The notes beneath the pieces were generated by a model. The model had not been told where the DNA came from and ran no database searches. It worked only from the letters and a program-made list of their open reading frames with translations. Source: Selaginella moellendorffii (taxonomy: Eukaryota; Streptophyta; Lycopodiopsida; Selaginellales; Selaginellaceae). Taken from it: a stretch of DNA of 45,525 nucleotides. Numbering within the stretch: the first letter of the stretch is position 1; every line of letters begins with the position of its first letter. Made by a program: the position numbers and the translations under genes. The DNA is taken from contig NW_003314351.1 in NCBI RefSeq assembly GCF_000143415.4, positions 603,718 through 649,242 on the forward strand, read 5' to 3'. Of this stretch, positions 1 to 12,196 are shown piece after piece.

Positions 1-3000
1 TATTGGTTCAAGTAATCATTGCTGTGCTCTCTTATAAACTTTCCTTGGATTGGACTGAAGGCAGTGCGAACGCAAGCTTGAAGTGGAGTCGAAGATGAGA
101 CCGAAAAGAGAGTCGTCGGGGACGAAGGATCAAACACGTAAATCATCTCTTCTTGGAGAGATGATTTGCAACGAGGTGTTAACTCATTGCTCGTGTTCAC
201 ATCATGCAATCAAGAGTCCCTATCTTGATGCATGTTGGAGATGGTGGTCTTACAATGGTGAGTTGTGGGATGGATAGCGGTGAAGCGCTAAACCATTTTG
301 TCTAGACTTGCTATTGGAAGACTTGAGTTGCAATGCTCAATTCTTTTCCGGGGAACCTTGCTATTGCTCCTTGAGTAGCTTGGTGTTGGATTAGTTTTGA
401 GTTTGGTCAGAAAGAGAGTGGCATGAGCTTGTCCATGTTGTGAACAAAAGTTAGTGGTGTTAGGTGTTGTAAATCTCTATCAGTGGAGTGTGGCATTTAT
501 GTTGCATTTTGTTGAATTGAGTTGGCACTTGATATTCATATAAACCTTTGAAGTAATGACATAGGCATTACTCGTGGTGTTGCTCAATTGATGATCAAGT
601 TGTTGTGATACTTATATCATATCCATGTGATAGTGAGTAATGTGTTTACGAAGTTGCTTGGTTAAATGATGATCAACCCCAAAGTGGTTGATAGTGATGC
701 TAGTCTACTTGCACGAAGTAGCATTGTAGTAGCTTTGACTGAATTCTCAATAATGGTCCATTATGCTAAGTTTAAGTTGGTATGTTGTTCCTTTGAGAGT
801 TTGCCCATAAGGTGTTGGAAAAGGGTTGTAGCATTTATTTGCTATAACTTGTTGGTTGATCCGTTAGCACTTGGAATAGATTGTTGGATGGAGAAGATGT
901 GTAGTTTGGGCATTGATATCACTAGCACTTGTGTTAGTAGAAGTGGCGTTGTTACTTCGAGTGATAAGGAATTTTCCTTAGAGCTTGATTTTCCATGTCA
1001 TTTTTCTTGTTAGTGTTTTAGCTTCACATTGGATCTTGAAAGTGGTTGAAGAAGAGTGTTAGTGCAATATGGATATCCAAAGATGTGGTCTTCGTGATCA
1101 AGCCTTGGATGTTCACTTTGCACTTTACGGATGTTGGTGTTGGATGTCGAAAGAATGGGCAGAAAGATGTTTGAGGCTTAAGCATACTATAGGTCATGAG
1201 AATTTGTGTTGAGGTGAACCTATGTGAAGTTGTTGGTAGGAGGAAGTTGGTTGAGTCTTGAAAGTTTGTATTTCTGGACTAAGAGTTATTCTTTCTCTAG
1301 GATGGAAAATTTTCCATAAATTTTCTTAGACTTTTCCAATGGCTGATCTGTTATCACTTTGCTCGAAAACCATTCCGTTTTCGTAAGCCAGTACAAACTA
1401 GTGAAGGGGTTGGAGTTAACTTCGGTTGGCTTACACCTTAGTAGGTAGTTTGTATGATGCAGCCCAAAAAGGATGCTAACTTTTGGGGCTAAGGCAATTG
1501 AGTTGGATAGAGTCTGGAGTTAGTGTAGAAAAGTGGCTGTTGCACTTTTCTAGAAAGGTGACCCTTGTGCCTTTCTTTTGTAGCGTTATGCTTGGTGGCA
1601 GGTTGCACTTTGCATTTTGTTAAGACTCTATGAGAGTAGTGAGCTCTCACTGATCTTGACTTAGTCTTGGTAGCTTTGCACCTTGACTGAGAATAGTGAT
1701 GTCCAACTTAGTTGTTTGAGTTTGAGATGTTGGTACCCATACTGTAGCTTTGTCTATGAGGAGGTTGTGTACCGATATGGATCCATCTCATGGTCTTCAC
1801 TTTAGTTTCAGCTGAGTGTTGATCATGCATAGCTAGCCTCTTCAAGGCATGCTCAGAGCTATTGGCTAAATGCTTTGGTGAGCTTATTGTGGTTGAGTTG
1901 GATTTGAGTGGTCATTTGGTTTGTGCTTGTTTATGAACTTTTATCTCATATTTGGGGTATTACATTCATGTTGGACAAGTGTGTAACTCAATGGCATGAG
2001 TTAGTGTTTGGGTCTTTTGAAAGGCAAAACAAGTGATTGTTGGTTGTTTTGCAACTAGTGATTGCTTGTAAACTTTGTCGAAAGACTATGACACTTGCTT
2101 CGCTCGATGAAAATTTAGCAGTGATGGGTTTACTTTACCAGATGGTGTTGCGGAGGATCGTGTTGTTAAACTTACATGGGTTTTCCATGTTGGCATGTCG
2201 ACTCTACCTCTGTTGATATCATTTGGTTGTGTTTAGTTTGTAGTGTTGGATTTCATTGAATCTTGGACGTGGTGATACACTCCTTGATGAAGTGTTATTT
2301 GTACCTGAGTAATGTTGAAGAACTAGTCTCGGATACTGACTAAAGTATCTTCGACTTTGGTTAGCTTGGTTGCAAGAGAGTTTTGAGTGGTGATTCACTC
2401 TTGCTTTCTTTTAGCTTTGTTCTGATGTTGATGGCATTGAGGTGATGCCTTGTCATTGATATTATTGACGTTGAGATTCAAGTGAGATGAGATGTCTATC
2501 CTTAGGATTGATATTGCGTTTCATTAGTCTTGATGAAAATAGTGTTGATGATTTGGCTATGGCTTTGTGTTATTGGCATTCGTGCATTTGCTAGTTAGCA
2601 ACTGTGTTGACGTTCAAATGAACTGAATAGCAAGTTGAGTTAATTGTGTTCTAGACGAGATTATTTAGTAGGGGTTGAGCTTCAGCTTTTCCTTGAAAAG
2701 TGATTTAGTCGTTGATAACACTAACTTTACGAGATGAAGAGTTAGTGATTGATATTGGAATATTTGAATCCTTATTGGATTTGAGTTGGAATATATCGAT
2801 CATTGATGATTTTTCTTGTGCTTGTTATGATGTGAGTTACGTCTTGTTATAGATGGATTCATGGAGGATCGTTTGGTGATCACTTGTTGAGCATAGTTTC
2901 ATTATGCTTGGCTTTTGGATTGATGCAAATCTGCTCTTCATTAGCTTTGGCATTATGAAGTTTAGCTTATGGAAGTGTTGAAGAGAATATTGTGGGTTGT

Positions 3001-4513
3001 ACCATGATTTCTTTTTAGCATTAACGTTAGTTCATGCAAGACTCGTGATCATTATTAGGCAAGACTTGGCTATAGACTTCTTCAAAATTTTGGTTATTTG
3101 AGTTTTCATGCTCATTGTTCCATTTGTTAGGAGTTGTTGGGGGAAGGCATTTTGGCTTATTAACTTCGATGTTGACGTTAGTCTTTGCATCTAGCAATCA
3201 TTGGTGATGATTGACTATCATCTCAGATAGTTGATTATCCTTATCAAAGGTTTTGCTTGATTATTGTTGGTATAGAATGATTTGCTATTCTTCGGGATAG
3301 TAAATTCTTTCTTCGATGATGATTATGCATTTCTTTATTGATAGGATGATTGATGATCTTTCATGATGGTTAGTTGTTCTCTTTGATAGCTTTTGGCTTT
3401 TCGCAATACCACATGTTCTTTGTGGTTTGCTTTGGATTGGTCTCTTGGGTTTGAGACATCAGTAGGATGTTGCTAACACTTGCTTAGGCAACTTGAGTTC
3501 CTTGGTGTTGTTGGCTAGGATCTATTCGGATTAGCTAGTGTGATAGTCGGCATAAACGAGTGTTTGTTGGTCTTGCCACATTCATTCTGTTTTGTTGATT
3601 ACTACTCGAGTTAGTTCTGATAGGTTGGAATGTTATTTCCTTCAGGTGATACATTCGTGAGCATTGTGCTTGTCAGTCAATGATACTTTGTGTTCTTTGA
3701 GTTATCTTTTGTAAGTTGTTTAGCATTCTGTCTGCAATCTTTAATAGTTAAACTTTATCATTGAGTTGTACTTAATGATATACTTGCTATTGAATTTTGT
3801 TTGATGGTGAATCCTATGTTTACCAACTATGACGATCTTGGTGGTTCCTGCACTATAATACTAGTTTATCGGATGATAACTTGCTTGGAATACTTTTGTG
3901 TTCTAATCTAAGATAAATTCACTAATAATTCAGTCTCTCAGATATCATTGTCTCTGACTTTGATAATGTTCATCTATGATCTTTGAGTTTGGGCCAGTAA
4001 TAGGCAGACTGGCTTCGGCACTTCGTGTGCATGTTGAAATCTCTAGTCATGGGGTAGCTACTGTCGACTGGTCACATAACCCGCCTCTCTGTCGATGTTC
4101 CTTATTCCGTTAAAAGGGCGTGACCGTGTAAACAACTCTAACTGCCTGTTTACAGTAGTCTATCTAAACCTTACCGACGGGTTTGGTTTCTTTGCTCAGG
4201 AGGGTTGGGGCCTCTGGCTTCTCTCTCTATGTCTCTGCGGGCACGGCATATCACACTTTTGTAAGCTGGGTGACTCCCAGAGCAGCAAGGGTGGCTGACC
4301 CCATTGGTCATTTCCTTGTCGGCGATGGCCGGAAGGTGTCTGAGCTGGTAGCGCATCCGCGTTAGACAAAGAGGTTACCCCTAACTCATTTAAGTTGGTG
4401 CATTTCTCACATAGTGTGAGTACCGTGAACTTTTTCTGGAGTTGTTTCCTTGGCGGTATTCTAGACTCGAGTGTGCATCGACGAGGACGTCGATCTTCCC
4501 AAGGGGGGGAGAG
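1..4513 (+). mobile_element. Internal region of LTR retroelement I, copy A
   Basis: This stretch has no open reading frame longer than about 115 codons and no recognisable gag, protease, integrase or reverse transcriptase motif. It matches copies elsewhere in the window: bases 1-1120 are the reverse complement of 12608-13700, and about 2935-4513 of 43946-45525. It ends in a G-rich polypurine tract and then an LTR, so it is the inside of an LTR element read on the plus strand. By comparison with copy B, the window opens roughly 450 bases downstream of the primer-binding site, so the 5' LTR lies outside the window. A large non-coding interior fits a LARD, a non-autonomous element mobilised by proteins made elsewhere. 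No superfamily can be given without coding sequence. Confidence 0.8.
4501..4513 (+). other. Polypurine tract of element I
   Basis: A run of purines (AAGGGGGGGAGAG) sits directly against the first TG of the LTR, as expected for the plus-strand priming site of an LTR retroelement. Copy C has the equivalent tract (complement of 43946-43965) in the same place. Confidence 0.8.
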
Positions 4514-5120
4514 TGTCGCGCATGTGACTTCGGGTATCGAAAGTTACCTGTCGACCTGTCCTTACGGACACTCTTACCTTACTGCCACGATGGCAGGAGG
4601 TCGGTATTGCTGGACCCGTTATCAGTCTCTGCCTAAGCTAGTTGAGAAACTGGTCTTCGCGTGTGCACTTGACCAGATGAGCATAAGGAAGGAATTCCTA
4701 AGTGTCTATTTAGTCAAGCATACTTGACCTGGTTAGAGAAACTCATTCGTTGACTTGCACTTGCTAGTGTTGGGAACCCCCGTGATATTGAGCTTGGTCC
4801 CTCAATATCGCAAGATGATAGCTTACCGTGTCTGCCAAACACCCTCGCTATCATGCCCTTTGTGTTAGTCTCATTTTGGTCCCAAATGCTATTTATGGAA
4901 AGTGTCCAGAATTGCTCATTTGGCATATCTACGGAATGTAGAGATCGTCCTGAACACAATGGTGTTCGTCCCATGTCCAAATTCGCAATCTAAGGACATT
5001 CCATATTTAGTAAGTTTCGAGCTTGTCCCAGAGACTAACTCCTAATACTAAGGGAGGCTTGGGGTGAAAGCCCAAAGCGTGTGTTCCTCAAGGGGGGGCG
5101 GCTGTGGGGGGTTCCAAATG

Positions 5121-5131
5121 TATAGTAGGGA
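5121..5131 (+). promoter_or_regulatory. TATA-like core shared by the LTRs of elements I and II
   Basis: TATAGTAGGGA in the sense direction follows a G-rich run and the block GTGAAAGCCCAAAGCG (about 5066-5081). The same order of blocks (GAAAGCCCAAAGCG, G tract, CAAAnGTATAGTAGGGA) occurs in sense in the element II LTR. Conservation between two otherwise different LTRs suggests a core promoter, but no transcription start can be seen. Confidence 0.45.
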
Positions 5132-5524
5132 TAGTGGGTAGGTCGGGCATGGCCGACCAACCTGAGGCATAGTCTAGCTCCCGCTTGCGTGCCTGTCCTT
5201 GTTCTGCGTCCGGCTTGGGTCTAAGCCCAAGTTCCATTCCATGCTAGTTGGTGGAGTACCCATATCCTCACGTTAGGCCACCGGTATGCCGAAATAGCGC
5301 CAGACTCCGTTTGGCTCCGTTTTGCGTGCTAGTCCTGGCATTGGGATGCTGGTTGCTCCAGGACTGTTCCAAGTCGCTCCGGGCCCCTGTCCCTTCGCTC
5401 CTTGGGGCTTTATGCTCAGGAGTTGCTCCGTGGTATGGTTCCGTCACTCCTTGGCTCCATGCTTGGGAGTTTGGCACCGTTCCTTCGTTCAGTGGCCCAA
5501 GGCCCTGAACCTCGGGTTCCTATG

Positions 5525-5578
5525 GACACGTGGCATGGACACGTGGCATATGACACGTGGCATCTGTCACGTGGCACT
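5525..5578 (+). repeat. Four tandem G-box (CACGTGGC) units in LTR I
   Basis: A unit close to ACACGTGGCATG is repeated four times. The core CACGTGGC is the plant G-box/ABRE sequence bound by bZIP and bHLH factors. It lies about 400 bp downstream of the TATA-like core, so a role as a classical upstream enhancer is uncertain. Copies B and C keep degraded versions. Confidence 0.5.
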
Positions 5579-5606
5579 AAGAGGGTTTAGGTTCCGCTTC
5601 GTGGTG

Positions 5607-5635
5607 TTATCCTATGGTAAATCACCATAGGATAA
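5607..5635 (+). other. Conserved 12-bp hairpin near the 3' end of LTR I
   Basis: TTATCCTATGGT (5607-5618), a five-base loop and ACCATAGGATAA (5624-5635) form a perfect stem. Copies B (about 14177-14206) and C (about 43332-43361) retain it with little change although the rest of their LTRs are heavily deleted. It may be a 3'-end or RNA structure of the retroelement transcript. Confidence 0.65.
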
Positions 5636-5659
5636 AGGGTAAAAACCACGTGCGCTACA

Positions 5660-6357
5660 GTCTCGGTCCCGGATTCGGACTCGGTCTCGGTCTCAGTCTC
5701 GGTCTTGGTCTCGGTCTCGGTCCCGGTCTCGGTTCCAACTCGGACTCCGTCTCGGACTCCATCTCGGACTCCATCTCGGGTCCATCTCGGACTCCATCTC
5801 GGGTCCATCTCGGACTTCATCTCGGTCCATCTCGGACTGCATCTCGGACTCCATCTCGGGTCCATCTCGGACTCCGTCTCGGTCCATCTCGGACTCCGTC
5901 TCGGATCCATCTCGAACTCCATCTCGGACTCCATCTCGGGTCCATCTCAGACTCCGTCTCGGTCCATCTCGGACTCCATCTCGGACTCCGTCTCGGATCC
6001 ATCTCGGACTCCATCTCGGGTCCATCTCAGACTCCATCTCGGACTCCATCTCGGGTCTATCTCGGACTCCGTCTCGGTCCATCTCGGACTCCGTCTCGGA
6101 TCCATCTTGGACTCCATCTCGGGTCCATCTCGGACTCCGTCTTGGTCCATCTCTGACTCCATCTCGGACTCCATCTCGGATCCATCTCGGACTCCATCTC
6201 GGATCCATCTCGGACTCCATCTCGGATCCATCTCGGACTCCGTCTCGGTCCATCTCGGACTCCATCTCGGACTCCGTCTCGGATCCATCTCGGACTCCAT
6301 CTCGGGTCCTTCTCGGACTCCATCTCGGGTCCATCTCAGACTTCATCTCGGTCCTTT
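5660..6357. repeat. 12-bp minisatellite of LTR II (copy in II-a 3' LTR)
   Basis: On the minus strand the units are AGATGGAGTCCG and AGATGGACCCG-like, mostly 12 bp with occasional 10-bp units. At the left end they grade into a 6-bp repeat of the CTCGGT/CTCGGA type. Long open frames occur in all six frames because the units rarely contain stops; the 10-bp units rotate the frame, so each frame cycles through the same repeated peptides. I take these frames to be artefacts. Confidence 0.9.
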
Positions 6358-6560
6358 CAGGTCCCTTTTTAGAGCCTCGCTTATGGCTCACTTCGTGCTC
6401 ATTCCTTGAGCACCTTGTTGGGAGTTCCACTTCCGCTCTCGACCTTTCAAGTCGGAGCTTTTAGTCCAAACGTGTTACGCTCGTTTGGCTTTCACTTTGG
6501 CCACTACCACGTGGCGCCCTTCCGGCACCACTTTGGGGCCTAGGGATTTTGTGTCTCACA
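5660..6560 (-). repeat. Truncated 3' LTR of element II-a
   Basis: Read on the minus strand it begins TGTGAGACACAAAATCC at 6560 and runs into the minisatellite, where it is cut at 5660 by the end of element I copy A. Over about 200 bp (6357-6560 against 12190-12396) it differs from the 5' LTR by about five bases, all transitions, so the two are LTRs of one fairly young insertion. The missing LTR part should lie beyond the left end of element I, outside the window. Confidence 0.8.
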
Positions 6561-9500
6561 ACTCCACCACCCATAGATGAAGTTCGATGTCCTCATCGAA
6601 CGGTAAACCATTTTATAAAGTAACACCCGCATGTGTTACCATTTCCATCCTTGGCACCTAGCCAATATTTGTCAATGGTTTGACATTGAAGGCTCACCAT
6701 GCCTTCTCCATATTCATCAATGGTTTTACATAGAAGGCTCACCATGCTTTTTGCATATTCCTCAAAGGAGGGTAGTCTCTCCAACTTAGAGATTGATTGG
6801 ACCACATATAGTGGCTCTCTCCTTTTATTGGTTTATTTCTTGCTAAACCTCTTAGAGACCCTTCTCTAAGTCAATCCCACTACTCCTTCTCGAGTAGTCT
6901 CAATTTCCATCTATTGAACATTTGCACCTTGGAACTTTTACTCTTTTGATTTTTGGAAGTCAATTTCCTAGGTGTCTCCAACACCTTGCATTGCACAGAT
7001 TGTGCAACTCCACTTCCCCATCCTAGGAAGTTCGTTACTTGAGGGCACCATCCTCCTCTCTTCTATTTCGTGCCACCTTGGGCACTAAGTTCCATTTATC
7101 ATACTTTGTGCTAGGGCTGTCCATGGCCCTATCATTTGGCTACCTTACCGCTCCCTCCCTTGGAGCTTCCATTTTCGCCAAATCGGAGCAATTCGGAATC
7201 CATCCTTGGAAACACACTTCCTTTCCCGCAATTTGTTAGCGTCTAACACATTAGTGTTCCTCGCCTAACTTTGCCACTTGGATTCCTTCCAAGGGATTCC
7301 ACGGCCCTATCTTGGCCACTTATCTTTTGCTCCTATCTGTTGATTGTTGCACCAAGCAACACTGGATCTTTACCTCCCTCTTTGAGGTATTCTTTTGATT
7401 CCATAGCAAAGGCTCTGCTTTGCCAAGACTAGGGTGTTCACCCCTAGTAAGTCTCTTTAGCATCTTCTGCTGTGGCCTCTATCCACGCCCAACTTTGTGA
7501 CCCTCCCATGGGTCTTTTTAGAGACCACTTTCCTTGGACACACTATGCCATCGTAATGACATAGCTCATTTCCCTAATATGAGTGTCTTCATATTCCAAA
7601 CCATCACCACGCCCTAGTGATTTGGGACTCGAACCCAAGCACTAGAGGGTCGGGACTCGAACCCAACCTCCGTATATGCATCTACGGACGGCATCACCCA
7701 GGATGCCTGGCATGACTCCCCACGTCGATGCACCAACCTATACTCAAAGCGTGCTATAGATCACAGCTTAGGAACCTAGTTCCTCCCCACTGCCAAATCC
7801 TCTCACTTGACAAGCCTGTGATCATGCATGGACTCCTCCATGCTTGGCCCCATGGCCCACCCTTTTTGAAGTTATCACCTTCAACTAGGGTATTTGTTCC
7901 CCTGACTTGCCAATCTCGCTTTGGCAAGTCCTCGAACCACTGTAACATAGTTCCTGCACAAGCGTGAAAGCCCTTGATCATCGACTTTTGTTCAAAGCCC
8001 TCTCTTTGAACACTCGGGAATTACTTCCCTAACCTTGATAGCCTTGCCTCATGGCAAGCTTCAAGACCACGCTTCTACTACGCCACTCTGATTTCACGTG
8101 TTCCTTGAACTATTTACGCTTGGCCTTTCTAGGTACTAAGCTACCTAGAATCCTCTTTGGGAACCTTGAAGGAACTCTGTCCCTTAGCTTGCTAAGGCCT
8201 CCCTTTTTGCAAGCTTTCCAATTACCATATAGTCTAACATGGACAATTCCATATTTTAGCCTCTCCATGGCATCACGGTTTCTAGCGGCAACACCCTCGA
8301 GCCCCTACTTGATTCTCCACTCCCAGCTGGCATAACCAACCTTGGTTATGCCCTTCGATTCCTATGGTTCGGTTCTATCCCCTTACTTCTTGCTTTTGGC
8401 TTCACACCTTTCCTTCGGTCATTCTCCTCCAGACCAGGAGGATAGCTTTGCACTTTCTATCATGCCTTAGCAAGTATTCTTAGGGATTAACCAACCCAAT
8501 AGCCTAGGAAGTGGTTCCTCAATCCAGGTATGCTCACCCTATAATCCCACACACCGGGATTACGTTGTTGCCTACGGGCCTTTGCATGCCCATTGCTAGC
8601 CTTGCCAAAATTCCATTTTTGGCTTTGTCCAATTCGAGTAGACAGTCTTCTCCTGTCTCCGCCACTTTGGACATTTGGATAGCACCTACTATTCATCATT
8701 CGCTAGGGACTTAATCCCTTGGGCCTTATCTACTGCCCTCGCGACATCAAACACCACCTCTTGGTGTTCTAGAGTGTTCGGGTGTCCCAATGACGACTTC
8801 CTTGACAATGAGTATTTCCTTTTATGACATTGACTTACTATATCGCAACATAAGCAACTTATGCCCCGTAAGGGTATATCCAACTTCCTTATGCCATTAA
8901 GAAGGCTTGAGTAGCTACCTTCTACCCGTTTAACCAATTATTTTGCACCTCTTGCTTAGTTGCCTCGTACTTGTCAAGTCCTACAACTCATTGCTGGTGC
9001 TTCCACACCTCCATCATTATCTGGGTCACCACACTCCAATTGCATGCTCTGCAGCTTAGGCTATGCCATTCTCATTTCTATTGGGATTCCTTTGGCAAGG
9101 GGTTCTCATGAACCCACCAACATAACCTCAAGGTATCACACCTTGGCACATTTGGTGTCTCCACACCATCGGCTTCACGAGCCTACCTCTATGACACTAC
9201 TTATTAGTGTCTAGGTTTTGCCAAGGCCAATATAGTTGTTCCTCATGCTAACTATCCGTTAGCACCGCACCATAGTGTTTGCACCCAACTCTGGGCCAAA
9301 GTTGTTTTCTTTTGGGAACATCTTTCCCACAACTTTAGTATAGCACATTCTGCCATCAATGAGATACCTACTGTTCTCATACTTGGATCTTATGATCCTC
9401 CCCATACCTCATGGGGCACCATACACTTCAGTCCAAATGCTCCAACCAATCCCTTAGGACCATTCCCTGACTCCGCTCGAGTCATCCAGCATTTTGGACT

Positions 9501-10208
9501 TTGCTAATCCAAGAACCTGCGAGGTCTCAGTCTTAGAGGTGCCAACTCTCTAGAATACAACTTCTTATATTCATGTCCTACTCACAAGGACAATCTTTGC
9601 AAGTGTTACTCTGACACTTGATGATTTTCTTGGGGCTAACCTTTGCCCCTTAGGACTACTTGTCCATGTGATGAGAATAGCAACTCATATTTAAGTACAC
9701 CCCCAACTCCTTGGGTTGTTCTAGCATTTATTAGAGGTAGCCCCACCTACCATTTCAAGGACTGGTGTCCTCTTTTGTATTTGACCTCCCACAGTCAATA
9801 ATTCCGGACTCAAATTTATGAGTACCAGCCTCAACCATATAAGGGTAATTTTGTGACTCCTTTATTGTTTTGGAGTCTGCATCTTTCCCGTGATCCCAAC
9901 TATAGTTGTTTACCACAACTACATTAGCTCGTTTGCTGCATCAAACGCTCATCTGGATCACATTCTCAGCTCTCTGAGGAAACCCTTATACTGTTCCCAA
10001 GATCCCAAAGTCGTTCCATTATTGGCCCTTTTTCTATCCACCACCTCACCTACAAGTTCACACATGAACTGTAATGGAGAGCCATGTCTTCCCGACCTGC
10101 TACTCCTCAAGGATAGGCCCACTCCTCGGACCTTCCGATGCAAACACCAGTGGTGATATACTTGAGCACCAATAAAAGTCGGACTAAGGAACAGCTCCGA
10201 TACCAAGT
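6561..10208 (-). mobile_element. Internal region of LTR retroelement II-a
   Basis: This region lies between the two LTRs of II-a and is read on the minus strand from the primer-binding site at 10205 down to 6561. No frame exceeds about 95 codons and no retroviral protein motif was recognised, so it is another coding-poor, LARD-like element. Diverged copies of this interior occur at 19786-21818, 34242-35791, 36249-37104 and 38417-38679, which confirms it as a repeated unit. The last bases before the 3' LTR (complement of 6561-6576) are purine rich and may be the polypurine tract. Confidence 0.75.
10194..10205 (-). other. Primer-binding site of element II (initiator tRNA-Met)
   Basis: On the minus strand TGGTATCGGAGC follows the LTR end by three bases. 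It matches the common plant primer-binding site TGGTATCAGAGC, complementary to initiator tRNA-Met, at 11 of 12 bases. This fixes the element's direction. Confidence 0.85.
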
Positions 10209-11142
10209 TGTAAGCGACTAAATTTTCCATTCTACTTTAGTCACTTAACCACACCTCCGACCACTTGGAGGAGTCTCATTCACCACCTCCATAAGTCCAG
10301 TTCAGGACTTGGGACTTCCTAGCCCCGAGAATGGCATCTATGCCACTCGACATTTGCACTTGGTCCAAGTGCTCCACGTGTCCGATCCCATGACCGACAC
10401 TCAAAGGTACCACCGACATGGCAGCCTGTTACGCTAAGGCCATGCCCAATCACCTTTGCCACACTGGTAGTCCAATACCACTTGCATCACAGTCTTGGCT
10501 CTCCAAGACTAGGCAGTCCCTCCGTGAGTGGTCATCTCAGATCCACTCCTTAGCATCTTTAGGATGCCCACCGACAAGGGGAATAGCCTTCCCCAATATC
10601 CCTCTGTCAGTCTCCACTAAGTCCCTTTCTGCCCCTGGCCGTGTTTGCCAACACTGCCACTGGATCGAGGCCCACAGGCCCGACCACTAAGTCCCATGGT
10701 CCTTTGGGACTTCCTCACCACACGATTGTGTCCTTGGTCACTACCCTAGAGGACTGCTCCTCTTCCTTTCCACAGTCTAGGCCTTTGGGACAACATTTCG
10801 GAACACCGTGGCCTTACGCGAGCCACTTGGGTACTCTCCCCGCCTTCCGCCCTTGGGTGCTCTAGCCATGGGCTTAGAGCGAGGTTCTGTTGAGCCACGC
10901 CTGGTATCCAAGTAGGTAGTGCCACCCACACTTGGACTGGGAGCATCGGCCAATCGATCTCCCGGGGGAACTAGAGCCGGCTCTTGAACACTTCACCAAG
11001 CTACCCCGCTTGTCGGTTCGTATTCACTCTAGTCTTGGACTTCCCAGTGGTCAGCTCATCACCCAACACTGGGTCTGGCCTTCCTGGGCCAAACTGGCCT
11101 TTCCTTGCCAAACTGGCTCCACTGGGCTCCAACCCCCACACT

Positions 11143-11154
11143 CTCCCTACTATA
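11143..11154 (-). promoter_or_regulatory. TATA-like core of LTR II
   Basis: On the minus strand the sequence is TATAGTAGGGAG, preceded by a G-rich run and the block GAAAGCCCAAAGCG. The arrangement matches LTR I (5121-5131). It also recurs in the solo LTRs at 15702-17562 and 17796-19268. Confidence 0.45.
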
Positions 11155-11224
11155 CTTTTGGGCCCCCAAGAAGCCCCCCCCCCCCCCCCCCCCTAGGTCT
11201 GGGAGACGAACGCTTTGGGCTTTC

Positions 11225-12196
11225 ACCCTCTCAGACTCGGACTCGGACTCGGACTCGGACTCGGACTTGGACTCGGATTCGGACTCAGACTCGGANNNNN
11301 NNNNNNNNNNNNNNNNNNNNNNNNNNNNNNNNNNNNNNNNNNNNNNNNNNNNNNNNNNNNNNNNNNNNNNNNNNNNNNNNNNNNNNNNNNNNNNNNNNNN
11401 NNNNNNNNNNNNNNNNNNNNNNNNNNNNNNNNNNNNNNNNNNNNNNNNNNNNNNNNNNNNNNNNNNNNNNNNNNNNNNNNNNNNNNNNNNNNNNNNNNNN
11501 NNNNNNNNNNNNNNNNNNNNNNNNNNNNNNNNNNNNNNNNNNNNNNNNNNNNNNNNNNNNNNNNNNNNNNNNNNNNNNNNNNNNNNNNNNNNNNNNNNNN
11601 NNNNNNNNNNNNNNNNNNNNNNNNNNNNNNNNNNNNNNNNNNNNNNNNNNNNNNNNNNNNNNNNNNNNNNNNNNNNNNNNNNNNNNNNNNNNNNNNNNNN
11701 NNNNNNNNNNNNNNNNNNNNNNNNNNNNNNNNNNNNNNNNNNNNNNNNNNNNNNNNNNNNNNNNNNNNNNNNNNNNNNNNNNNNNNNNNNNNNNNNNNNN
11801 NNNNNNNNNNNNNNNNNNNNNNNNNNNNNNNNNNNNNNNNNNNNGTCCGTCTCGGTCCATCTCGGCGTCCATCTCGGACTCTGTCTCGGATCCATCTCGG
11901 ACTCCATCTCGGGTCCATCTCGGACTCCATCTCGGACTCCATCTCGGGTCCATCTCGAACTCCGTCTTGGTCCATCTCGGACTCCATCTCGGACTCCGTC
12001 TCGAATCCATCTCGGACTCCATCTCGGGTCCATCTCGGACTCCGTCTTGGTCCATCTCGGACTCCATCTCGGACTCCGTCTCGGATCCATCTCAGACTCA
12101 ATCTCGGATCCGTCTCGGATCCATCTCGGACTCCATCTCGGGTCCATCTCGGACTCCATCTCGGGTCCATCTCAGACTTCATCTCGGTCCTTTCAG
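11225..12196. repeat. Minisatellite of the II-a 5' LTR
   Basis: Hexamer repeats (CGGACT) run into the gap, and 12-bp units resume at 11845 and continue to 12196. The array collapsed or could not be resolved during assembly, so its true length is unknown. Confidence 0.85.
11296..11844. other. Assembly gap (N)
   Basis: There are 549 unresolved bases inside the minisatellite. Nothing can be said about this stretch, and the gap length may be an estimate. Confidence 1.

Larger units (their letters stand above)
4514..5659 (+). repeat. 3' LTR of element I, copy A
   Basis: The 1,146-bp LTR begins TGTCGCG and ends GCGCTACA, with short TGT/ACA inverted ends. The boundaries are fixed by three observations: the polypurine tract ends at 4513, copy B has a primer-binding site two bases after the same CTACA end, and the sequence after 5659 changes abruptly to the element II minisatellite. 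Copies B (982 bp) and C (638 bp) are internally deleted versions. The next bases, GTCTC, are the predicted target-site duplication; its partner would lie left of the window. Confidence 0.85.

Noticed and set aside
1-1013. Small open frames at the left edge as host genes
   Set aside because: The region is the interior of element I; the frames are not kept in copies B or the fragment at 21879.
5660-6357. CRISPR array
   Set aside because: Units are contiguous without unique spacers, and the setting is eukaryotic retroelement DNA.
5614-6430. Long open frames on both strands rich in MESEMD, RWSPRW or SISDS repeats
   Set aside because: They are translations of the 12-bp and 6-bp minisatellite, occur in all frames and recur in every LTR II copy; no promoter or start is specific to them.
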